This document shows, in pieces, positions 37,501 to 49,200 of a stretch of 64,000 nt of DNA. Source of the stretch: Kryptolebias marmoratus (taxonomy: Eukaryota > Chordata > Actinopteri > Cyprinodontiformes > Rivulidae); contig NC_051436.1 in assembly GCF_001649575.2 (NCBI RefSeq), forward strand, positions 2,671,563 to 2,735,562. Direction: 5' to 3'. Every line of letters begins with the position of its first letter. Positions within the stretch are counted from its first letter, which is position 1. Made by a program: the position numbers and the translations under genes. The notes under the pieces are model-generated. The model saw nothing but the letters and a program-made list of their open reading frames with translations, did not search any database and was not told the DNA's origin.

Positions 37501-38547
37501 TTTTTTTATTTTCCTCGTTTTCTCCCGGCTGCCTTCGCTCTTTCACTGTTTGTTGGATCAAATGAAAATAACTCTGAAATACAGTTAATTGATCCACAGA
37601 GATCAAACTCCCAATTATCACAAAAACTTTTAATTATTCTGACATTTACTTTTAAACCACTCATCTCTTTCTGCTTTGCCAGACTTTCCTGGATCATGTT
37701 AAAATGTTTTTTATCAATCTTCTTTAGGATTCTGAGAAACAGAAACAGCTCCAGTTAAGTTGATCATCGACCGTATGACAAGTTTTAGCTAAAATACTTT
37801 TTTTTTTTAATCTTTCAAACTATCATCGTTGGTATTTTTCATCGAATCAACTAAAGAAGTTGATCAAATCGTGTCTTTGTGACGGGCTGCCTAAAGATCT
37901 GATTTAAAATTGGATTTATGTGTCGACGCAGCACCGGCTCATCCCTTGAGTTTTGGAGTCTTTCATGACTGAATGATTCACAGGTCGGAGTTAAGTGGCT
38001 CAAAAAAACTGAAACAGAGTAAAAAATAAGAAATAAAACCTTCAGAAAACCTGATCGATGAGGATGAGAACGTCTGGCTGCTTTAAAGAAACAACATTTC
38101 TCTGTTTATTCATATTTACTGATTTTTATCACATCCTTTATTTATTCTTCTTATAAAGCCTGAGCACGACAACTCGAGCCTTTTTAATTGTTTCTCTCTT
38201 AGATATGTTTGTAGTTCCTGCTTGTGAAATGCTAATGTTTAACCTGAAAGCCCCAGTGATTCCCAGGTACGAAAGCTGATTTTCCTCTCACTTCCTCGGT
38301 TTGTGAAGTTGCTGAGGCTGTTAGTTCGTTTTGCTGATGTTAACACAAACTAACAGTCCAAAGGCCTGAAAGCAGACGGAGGTGGGTGGAGAGTTCATTA
38401 CGCCACACAGAAGGAACAAACCACCTTAAAAAGTTTAACTCGTCCCGAGGGTTCCTCTGGATTATTGCTAATGTCCACACAAAACTTCCAGGAAGTGTCA
38501 CCAGATCTGGACGACAACGCCGTTCCTCACATTTTAACAGGTTTCTT

Positions 38548-38583
<36 letters not shown>

Positions 38584-40244
38584 CACCTGTATTGGAGTGT
38601 AAATCGTCGTTGTCCGACTCGTTGCCGTTCTGGAGACTCATCATCATCTTCATCTTCTGCAGCTTTTGGAGCTCGGCCATGGCTGCTGCGGTCAGGCCTG
38701 AAACACAGAGTCCAAACCAAACCCGCTCATCAGAGAAAGACAAGAAAACATTTCTGAACATTTTAAAGGTTTTTTTTTGAGTCATGACTCTGTATTTATT
38801 GATCTGTCATCAGTTTGGTAATTATCTCTGATTATCTCTCATTCTGGTCCAGTTCTGTGAAACCTGATCCTCTTGATTTTTGATTCCACAGGTTCTGAAC
38901 GGGACGTTCTCTGACCAAGAGTCCAAAATATAAATGTTATCGTCTTTAAGTCACTTCGGTATCACTTCTGTGAGCTGAGGCTCCATCAGAAGTTGCTCTG
39001 AGAGGATGTTGTGAGACAAGTCTTGGTTCCTGATGGTGTTTCTAAGAAGAACCTGTAAGGAACACCAGTCCACACATGGACTGTAATGCTCTTTTTACAC
39101 CGGCTCTAATTCAGAAGTCCAGCTCTACTCCGCTCTACTCGGCTCGGCTCTATAAAGAATGCATCACGTTCACACTGAACAGTTTGGTCGGTAGCAGAGG
39201 AACGTCTCCTCGTGTTGCGGGGGGCGGGGCCGCGGTGCGCTACCAAAACTTGGCGCCAGTTGTGTAAACAACAGAAGCGCTATGGACAACAATGGCCCTG
39301 TGTTGTTGCTGTTTTTTAAACTTATGGGGATTCTCCTGAGACTTCAGGAAGAGAGGCGCAGTGGAAGAAATGCTCTGGATGCCACCATTGTTGCGCGGAG
39401 TAGGACAGCTGTTATCCGCCGGAGATTTCAGGCTTTACAGCGCCTTCAGCTGGGGGACAGACGGCAGAAATGCTGCAGGGTAAGCTAACGCTGTTGTTTA
39501 TATTCCTACCGTCGCTCTTTATGCTTGCATCTGGTCACACCCACGACCAATGAGTGAACAGGAGCTAAGCTTGCACCGCCCACGAAGCAGGGCCGGCCCG
39601 GCTGGCCCAACTCTGAAGCAGGGACCAAAGAAGCAGGGCCGGCCTCGAAAAAATGCCGGTGGAAACGTGCGCAAAGCAAGCCGAGTAGAGTGGAGCTGGG
39701 ACCTTTAGAGCCAGTGGAAAAGGGGCATAAACTCCTGCAGAACTTCAATGTTCTCGATGTTTTCTGGAACAGAAGTGGTTTATTTGCAGCTTTTCTTGGT
39801 GTCTAAAGGTTTCACTGAACGAGAATCACAGGTAGAACTCTGAGCCGTGATTAAAGTTTCATTAATTCACCAGCAGTTCAGTTTCATCACATTTAAATGG
39901 TGACACTGTCAATCAGGGTTTCTCCCAGCCCCAGACAGTCATCCAGGGTGCTGCCCGTCTTTACCCATCATGCTTTGCAGCGACAGTCGAGCTCAGCCTC
40001 TTTTCTCTCAGTGTTTAGTGCCGTTCCAGACACCTTGCATGTATTGTACATTAACTGATACACACGTAGAAAAACTAAACAGACATGGAGAGAAAAAAAC
40101 AACAACCTTGTTGCTGCTCTCACACACAGACAAACACACACACACTCTTTTGTGAGGACTAAGATCCATGGCTCTGTTCACTGACCTGGAACTGACTTCT
40201 ATACACAACAACCAGCAGAGTGAAAGAGATGACCCTCTGAGAGT

Positions 40245-40286
<42 letters not shown>

Positions 40287-43200
40287 GAAAATCTAATGTC
40301 TGGTGTGTAAGCGTGCATGTTAGCTTTTGCATTGTGCTGAGTGTGTCTGTACAGTTCACTTTCATGTATAAATGTGTGTGAGTGTGTGAGAGGGTATGCA
40401 TTCATGCTTATCTGTGCATACTTGTGTGTGTGTGTGTGTGTGTGTAGGTCAGTTGGTTTTGCCCCCGGTCACGCTTCACGGCCTTGGAGGAATGTCCATT
40501 ACACACTGTACAGTTGTCTGTAAGCTATAAAGAAAACAAGATCGAGGGATGATGGGAAGGAGGGAGGGCGGAGGGGGCGGAGCCGTTTGAAATTTAATTT
40601 AAAGCTGAATGGATTGATTGATGGACGGACGGATGGAGGGACGGAGGGATGGAGGGATGACGGAGACATGAAGGACAGAGCGCAGGTTAAACCAAACCAG
40701 ACGAAGTGAAGGAATTGATTTTTAATCTGGAGCACAAACATTACTGTATCTGACTGCCATTGATTAGTAGTTAAACATTTATTGCTTTTAAATACTGGAA
40801 CTGTTTTTTTCATTCCGGTACATTTTAAAAACCGATAATCTGATTGAAACAATAACAGGAATCAATCTGAACATGAACTGAGTTATATAATTGTTATCTA
40901 ACAGAAAACATCCAATCAGATGTATGAATTAACAAATCATAATAAAGTTAATCACAATAAGCTGCTCAGAAACGTGACTTTTACAGTTTAGAACCACTTG
41001 AAAATAACAGGTATTATAGTAATAATAAAACCTTTGCTTTTTGCTTTTAGCTGACTATTGGTAGATTTTTTTCTTTGAACACTAAAGACCAAGTTTTCAT
41101 TGGAGGAATGCCTGTCGCCCACCATCATGTCAAAGATTTAACATAAAATTATCTCTCTAACATTATTTCCATTTTGGGTCGAATCTTAAAAATAAAATTG
41201 ACAAAATCTGACAATATTGCAAAACCTCAGGTGATCTGTTGGAGCTCAGACTGTGTTGGGAATGACTCTCAGATCAAATCAAATACCTGTAAAACTGACT
41301 TAGTAAGGTGGATTAGCTGTGGCAGCCATCTTGAATCCGGTGAAAGGAGTCCAGCTGCAGATCGCAGAGTGAAATCTGTAACATCCATCCCTGGAAACAC
41401 CTAAGGAAAAGGTTTTTTGCATTTGAAAATAAATCCAGAACAGGATCTAAAGCCCTCTCCTCCCACCACAAATATGAAATCATTTAATTTGTAAATAATA
41501 ATCGTGGAAAACAGGAAACTGCACCTTCCTCCTGATGGAGAGTCTGCAGCTAGACGCTCCTACTTTCGTTAAAACTCATCCAGTGGTGCTTGAGATATTT
41601 CGCTAACAGTAAGTAAAGGTTGCAGTTGTTCAAACATTCAAGAGGAGACGTTTCTGAAGAGTAAAAAATGAACACTTAGGAAGAGAAAAAAGAGATGAGA
41701 AGGGGGTTAATGTAGAAAATGAAGTCCCTGTGCGGGGTCAAAACTGTACTCACTTCACTGAAGAACACCTTGACACTTAAACACACACTCCAAGGTACAT
41801 GTAGAGACACAGGGAAACACACACACACACAGAGTCGGACACACAGTCAGAACGCCCGCTTCGCCTCAGTGCAACCAGAAGTCGATCAATATTGAGGGCA
41901 GAGCCACAACGCTGTTCTCCATTATGGCCATCAAACACACACACACGCTCTGCTTCTCTTTCTGTCTCAGATCAATGGCTGTCCGCTGTGTCCACGGTTA
42001 CCGAGCATCGACCCCCGTCGCTAATGGCGACCACGGAAACTTGGGAATTAGTGTGTGATTGATTGACAGACTGCTTCAAAGACGCGCGCGCCGCACAGAG
42101 CGAAAATACGATTTCCCTCCGCGTGCAGGAGTGTTTCTCAGCGCTCCCCGGTGGCTTGTCCGCACCTCGTTCGGCCGTCTCTCCTTCCCTTCCCATTCAT
42201 CCCGACGCTTTCCGAAGGGAGGATGAAGGAAGAGGAGAGATGAAGCAGTGCGAGGAAAATGTGGACACGATACGTGGTTAAAGAGGGCGTCATCAGCGTA
42301 ATGTGATACACAGCTAAGAAATTAGGTCTTTGATAAATGTAAACTAAAAATAGGAAAACAAATTAAATTACTCTGGTTTTGAAACACAAACGCACATCTT
42401 CCTGACTTTTACACCAACATTATGTTTTTATTCACACTAGCAGTAAAGATATATCAGTTCAGACTGAATATTTAAGGACAGAAGAAGGAACACTTCAGTA
42501 GTTATTTTCTTAGACAATAATCAAGAAGAAGTTGTTTCCTTTAGTTCTGGACTTTATACCAACATGTGAAACAAAGTACAGGAGTGGTAATATGAGGACA
42601 CTTTCACTCAAATCAGACTTTTCTGTTTTTTTACGAGCAAAGAAGAAAAGCAGCAAACGTGGAGAATCAGTCGTGCACTCAAAGTGAAAGGAAGGATTTT
42701 GAGCTAACAATGACCTCCTCTACCAGCAGGAGATTTTATGACATGTTCAAACACTCAGATATCAAAGAAATCAGTAAATTTACAAATTCGGCTCATATCT
42801 TCGGGTTTTTGCAACAGATTTTTACATCCGCAGACTAACTGGACCAATGATTGTGGTTCGTATTATTTTTGAGTTAGTGCCGCCTTTAAATTAGAGATGT
42901 ATTATGTTTTTGTCTAGGGAGAATAAATAAGGCGTGTCACTGACCCCAGTATTTCTGAAGAAATACTCACACAGGCCTCGTGATCGAGTGGACATGGAAA
43001 CCAAGCTTTGGGCTTTACTGTTTACGACAAACTGAAAATTTGTCATTTGTAGTAACTTGAAAACTTTCAACTCTGTCTCAAGCAGAAGAGTTCAAATATC
43101 TTGGAGCCTTGTTCCCGAGTGACGGCAAAATGGAGTGGGAAACGGGTTCACGGATCAGGGCTTCATGGTTCTGGATTTACTGGTCCATCTACAGGAATGG

Positions 43201-46200
43201 ATCGAGACCAAAACATCCCGGATACAAGCGCCTGAATGAGCTTCCTCCATAGGTTAGCTGAGGAGCTCCTCCACATCGAAAGAAGTCAGCTGAGGTGGCT
43301 CAAGCATCTGATTAGGATGCCTCCTAGGCACCTTCCTCTGGGAGGAGATCCTCGGGAAGAAACAGGACTTGCTGGACAGATTCTGTATCGTCTCTTGGTT
43401 GGGAACACCTTGGGATCCCTCAGGAGGAGGTGGAGAGTGTTGCTGGGGACAGGAATGTCTGGATTTTCCTCCTGGACTTGTTGCCTCCACAACCCGATCA
43501 TGAAAGAGCATCAGAAAATGGACGGATGGATGTTAACGGCATGCTTGTTGCTCTCGCAGTTTTTAATTACTATGTTTTTATTTTTCCATCATCATGATAG
43601 TACCTGAAGAATCCAACATTGTCTAAACTGGTAGATGGTTTTAAATGTTTCAGATCCACTCTTCTACATTGCCCAAAACTCAAGCCTGCGCCACCTTTTT
43701 CTCCTTTAAGGCCTAAAGAAACCATCACTTGGCACGCGGTTGGTAAATCCGACCTAATGCTGAGTTAGGCGTGTCTTTAATGGAGGCCACTGGGTGATGT
43801 TCAACAGATCTGAGCTCTCTTCCTGAGCTCGCGTGAAGCCCACCCCATTCGCCTTCGGTTGTAAATATTTAATTGCCTGCACCTACATCTCTGAGGGAGT
43901 GCTCTGAATGCGCTCTGAGAGACGGAGTGACACTTTGAATAAAACAAACGGGGAAACGGAGAAATTGCTCTTTGTGTTCTGAATTTAGAAACGCACTGTT
44001 CTGAGTTTTTTTGTTTTGCTTCCTTTCCTTCCCCTCAAGCACTCAGGAGTGCCAATTTACAAATGCAGTCGATTGCTCTTGTGCTGAGTCAAATAGATTT
44101 CAGCTCGGCACTCCGGCACTTAGGTCGCCCATCTTTAGCTTTCACCGACTGTCCAAGACACCCATTTGCACCCATTTCGCATCAGCCATTTTGTTCTAGT
44201 TCTAATAAACTCTGATAGTGGCTTTAAGTAATTGTTTCTTGTCCTGATCTTTGACTTTTAACCTTTTTTGAGAAAGAAAACTGATCAGCTAGAATTTGAG
44301 GCATTTCAGCTGGTTATAAGAGTCAAGACAAACTTTTTTCCTCAAAGCTTTTCAACACAAGCTTCCTTGAAATCAGATTTTATTTTTAAATGTTTGTGTA
44401 CGATGTGCCTTTCACTCTAAGTCTTAGAAGCCAATTCTTAACGAGTTTTGTCCATTAAAATCAATGATTTCTGTTGGGGGTTGGTTTAATTGTAAGAAAT
44501 TCCTCTTTAAAAAAAGAAAACTGAATAAAAAGTGTAAATATTCTGTGACCTGATGAAGTAAAACAACAGGCTTTTTCAGGAAACGTTCAGAGACATTGCT
44601 TCATAGACGAGTTACTTTCTAAGGGACCTCTGGTTTCCAGCAACAATGTGAAGCTACTGATGAGCAACACTGTGGAACCAGAGAGGGACAGCAGGGTCAC
44701 TTCACGCATACTCAGCTCTGTGACTACAGTGGTAGGTGACTTCAACCCCCACCATGATGCATTAGTTTGTACATAAATCACATTTAAATGTGAAGAAGGC
44801 ATTTAAGGCATGTGTCTACTGACAGGTTGAAGTTTATGTTTCCTGCTGAAACCAATGGTTCTGGTTCCATTAGCTAAAGTTCAAGTTGAAGCAAGGATCC
44901 TTCCAGCAGATCCAATAAAAGCTAAACCAGCTCATGAATCAGCGTTTCCCTCCTGATTGGACACTCTGTCCTGTTGGAGGAAGCCTTGGCCTGGGAGGAT
45001 GGACAATATCTACAGTATCCAAGGCCATGAACGTGAAGAAGACGTGAAGAAGTGTTCAGGCAGGGCAGAGCGGATAGGGACGAGGGTCAGGGGTGATTTA
45101 TGACAGAAGGATAACTGGAAGGGCTGAAGGAAAGTTTAAAAGATGGCAATGAGACCTGCTATGATGTACGGTTTGGAGACAGTGACTCCAACTAAAAGAC
45201 ACGAGGCAGAAATGATCAGATTTTAATTGGGAGAGGACAAAATGGACAAATGAGTACATCAGAGGGACAGGTTGGGTTTGGAGATGGTTTGGACATGTGT
45301 AGAGGAGGGACAGTGGACATTCGGGACAAAGGGTGTTGAATATAGAGGAAGAAACCAGGAAGACCAGAAAGAAGGTTCATGGATGTGGAGGAGGATCTGA
45401 AGGACGGTGGGACAGGGCGACATGTTGACTCCAAGTTAAGTTATCTGAGAAGAAACTTTCCCTCTGTAGCAAACTGAACCAGCAGGAGGCGCTGACCGCT
45501 TCAGCATTTGTTTATAAAAAGACGTTCAAAGTAGTGCAGGAGGAGGAGAAAGATGAAAAAAAAGACTTGATGCGACTTCAGTCCTCTTCGGCCTTCCGTC
45601 CTCATCTCCATCTCCTCTCATTCTCTGCAGCTGCACATGAGAGTCCTCCGACGAGTGTCTTCTTTTCAGGACAAGATCGAAAGCACTTCATCTGTGTGTG
45701 TGTGTGTGTGTGTGATCACAGGCCAGATGTGTTTATCACTCCAAAATCTGAGTTTCTGACTTGGCCAAAAAATAAAAATAAATTTTATGTACCAGTGGCG
45801 CACGGACTCGGAGTGTGTCTTCATCACGTGTGTGTGTGTTTATGTGAAGTGTGTGTGCGTTGGAAGACAAGGCGAACCATTGAGCTGTGTTTTGAAGTGA
45901 ATTAACAAGTCAAATGAGTGCCGCAGCACCCTGCATAGGTTACCACACACACACACACACAAACACACTCCCACGCTTATCATCACAGCGGCTTTGTTAA
46001 AGAAGATGAGGCCAATTAAACTGATATCACTCTCTTGCTGTCGTTTAAGGCTTCACGCTCTCTTTTTCCCTCTCAGCTCGGGGTTTTATCTTTTTTTCCT
46101 CTGCTGGTAGTTTTCCCCTTCGCTTTTTCCATCTTTTCATTCTGTCAAATTACTGTCACGCTTTCGTTTTTCTGCCGCCGCGTTCATCGTTTTTAAAAAC

Positions 46201-49200
46201 TCGGCGTTCTCCCTCTCCGTCCTCCGCCCTTCTTCTGCTCTCCTTCTCACTTCGTGTTTTCTAACAGTGTGATAAATGTCCATCTGTGATCGGCCGATGC
46301 CCCCCATCGCCGTGGCGCCCGCGAGGTCGTAAACAACAGCCCGTCTCCCCCGGCAACGTGGCGTCTCCATGGACGCGGGGCCTGCTAAGACGACCGGCTC
46401 TGCGTGTGTGCGACTGAGGCGGAATGCGACATCCGACGACTGCCAAGTGTGTGTGTGTGTGTGTGTGTTATATATGCTGAGTGTATGTGTGTGTGGGAGC
46501 TAATGAGCGATCATAAGTGAGCAAATGTTTTCTCTGGGTTCCACTAATGTTCAACAAACACACACACATACATATATCAGGTGTGTGTGTGTGTGTGTGT
46601 CATTAGTATGCCACAGTGAGCTGTGTCCATATGTCACTAAACACAAGCATGTTTTATTTATCCTGGAGAGGAAGAGGGGGAGAAGGAGGCCAACAGTCAC
46701 TGTCGAGGGGATGGAAGAGGAAAAAACAAAACTGGCAAGACGAGAGGAAAAACTACGGATCAGAGAGGTGAGAAGATGGAAGGAAGGAGGAAGGAGAGGG
46801 GATGAGAGGAGGACAGGACGGAGACGTGAGGAAATAAAACGGCAGAGAGAAGGGAAAGTCGTAAAAACATCCAAAGAGGAGGAAATAAAGGAGCAATTAA
46901 AGCAAAAAGTAAAGAAAAATGACAAAAAGTTAAAGGAAAGAGAGAGAGAGGAAGGAGAGAAGAAGGTGAGTTGAAAAAAGGAGGAAGGGAAGAGAGGAGG
47001 GACATGAGGAGTAAAGGAGATGGGAGGGATGGACAGATGGAGGAGTGGGACCCCAGAGACGTGTCATTCATCACACCACCATGCAATCTGCACTCCTTCA
47101 CCCTCCTTCTCTCATCTTTGTCTTCCTCGCATCATCCACTCGATCATTTCTCCTCTTCCCTCTTTTATTTTTTTACTGTCACACTTCTTGTGTCTTTCTT
47201 GGTCCATCTTTTCATTTCTTCCCCTCCCTCCCTCCCTCCATCTCTCGCTCAGCACTTTGGCACTCGTTTTTAGGTTTCATTATCTCCTCTGGCGACGTCC
47301 CTTCATTCTTCTCTCCATCTCTCTGTTTTTTTCATGCTCCTGCCATTTTCACTTTCTGTGTCAACAGGAGGAGGAAAAAAAATAAAAATCGGTTCTTCCT
47401 TGAAAAAGAACCGTGTGAATGAAGGAGTTGACAGGAAGAGAGATGTAAAAACAAAAAAAAAAAGGAGTCAGGAAAACACGGGAAGAAGGGATGAAACAGA
47501 AGAAAAGGAGATGTTTACTGACGGAAGGATTAAAGCAGACAGGAAGTGAGAGGATGAAAAATAAAATAAATTATGTCTTTGTTCAACAACTTCCCAGACA
47601 GTGACAACAATTCTTCTCTCCTAGTTTATTTCACTGGGTTAAATTCAGGTTTACTATAAATAAAAGTATAATTTCATAAAGAAATGTCTGCAGAAGAGCT
47701 CCGCCTTCAAACAACCTCGACCCGTCAGGGTGTGAGGTCAGCCTAAACAAGTGCACCACTTTTCCAGAGGGGGCCGTTTGGCACACATGTTCTACAAAAT
47801 AAAAGCACTTCAGCAATATGTCAGTGACGGGATGATATTCCCTTTAATTATTCAGACTCGTTCATATGGCAAAGGCTGGCAGAACGTCCCTGCCTGCCTG
47901 CCGGAGGAAGGTTCAACACTGAGGCTAAAAAAGACGAGAATCAGCTGAATAAATGGTCGGCAGAGATCAATAATAAGGTTTCAAGTCATTTTAACACCCA
48001 GTTTCACAAAGGATGAAGACTTTCCACAAGATTTCAGATCGCTGCAATATTAGAAAACTTTAAAAACGTTAAAAGATATTCATCATCAAGTCATGAAGAG
48101 TGGTCAAAAAACAGCTTAAAGTAAAAAAAAAACTAATTCCACTCAATAGTTTTCTGTCATCTTAATGGTAAACGTGTCCTCACATTAAAAGTTTGACTAA
48201 ATGCCAACTACTATGTGCATTTGTTTCCCTACAGAAGTACATTTTATTTAAATATGACCTTTTTAAGATAAGAAAAGAAACAAGGTGCTTCACACCAAAG
48301 TGCAGCAGCTTCAGGACACAAGGTCAAATAAAAGCAAAAACATTAAAAGCCAATAAAAAAGCCTGAACAGACGAGTCTTCTGCTGTTTCTTAAATAAACC
48401 CATTAAGTCCACAGATTGTGGTCTGAATCACAACAACTGCAGAGACTCCGTCACCTTCTTTAGTCCAGATTTAAGGACAGATTTTAGTCCTCGATCAGTC
48501 GATCAACAGAAACATGACTGAAAATAGGTCACCGGCGATTTAAACAGAGGAGCCGTTTGGGACAACTTTAACGTACTGGTACACATTTACTCTCAGATCT
48601 GTTGATTAATGTATGCAGATAAAAGAGCTTTGTTTACATTGAGTGCATACCCACATTTCAGAACTGTATATCAGTATATTTGGAAAACTACTGAAGTAAA
48701 CTGAGAACCTTTAAGCTGCTACACTCTGAGTGCTCATCAAATAGGTTTTTAATGTTTTACACTTCATACGTCAGCAGTAAGTTATTACAATCCTTACACC
48801 CCGGTCCCACCCCGGCCCCACCCTGACCGCGTCACTAGAAGGTCACGCCACACTAGCATGAAGCTCAGGGTGCGATGGTGTTTGGAGTCCCGGCCTGAGA
48901 CGTCAGTTCTCTCAAATTCCTGATGACAAAGCACCACCAATAATCCACATCATGGTCCCCCTCCCACCCCCACCCAGGATCCCAATACAATGCTCCCATA
49001 ATAAACCACCTTGCTGTAGACATTTAGCAAATCTTTAAAACCTTCACGGACCCATCATGCATAACGGGGAGCCCCCCCTTCTTTAAAGACTCCTGAACTC
49101 CACCCTGCAGAAACCATCCAAGTTCTGTCTGGATGGCTTTCTACAGCCCACCTGGGTCATCCCCCAGACTGAAGCATCAGTGCTGTAACGCAGTTCCTGC

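Larger units (their letters stand above)
31938..38586 (-). other. dach intron, 6.6 kb, carrying the minisatellite
   Basis: Contains the (CATC)n array at 32440-32630, a SINE-like fragment (about 32837-32905), the 21-bp minisatellite (34400-35575), purine/pyrimidine-rich DNA (about 35800-36420), A-rich tracts near 36930-36965, and the CA tract abutting the next exon's donor. A complex block at about 33290-33560 may be regulatory. No exon is supported. Confidence 0.6.

Noticed and set aside
46525..46974. 149-codon Lys/Arg/Glu-rich ORF
   Set aside because: Purine-rich simple sequence with overlapping open frames in both strands; no family resemblance and no splice signals.
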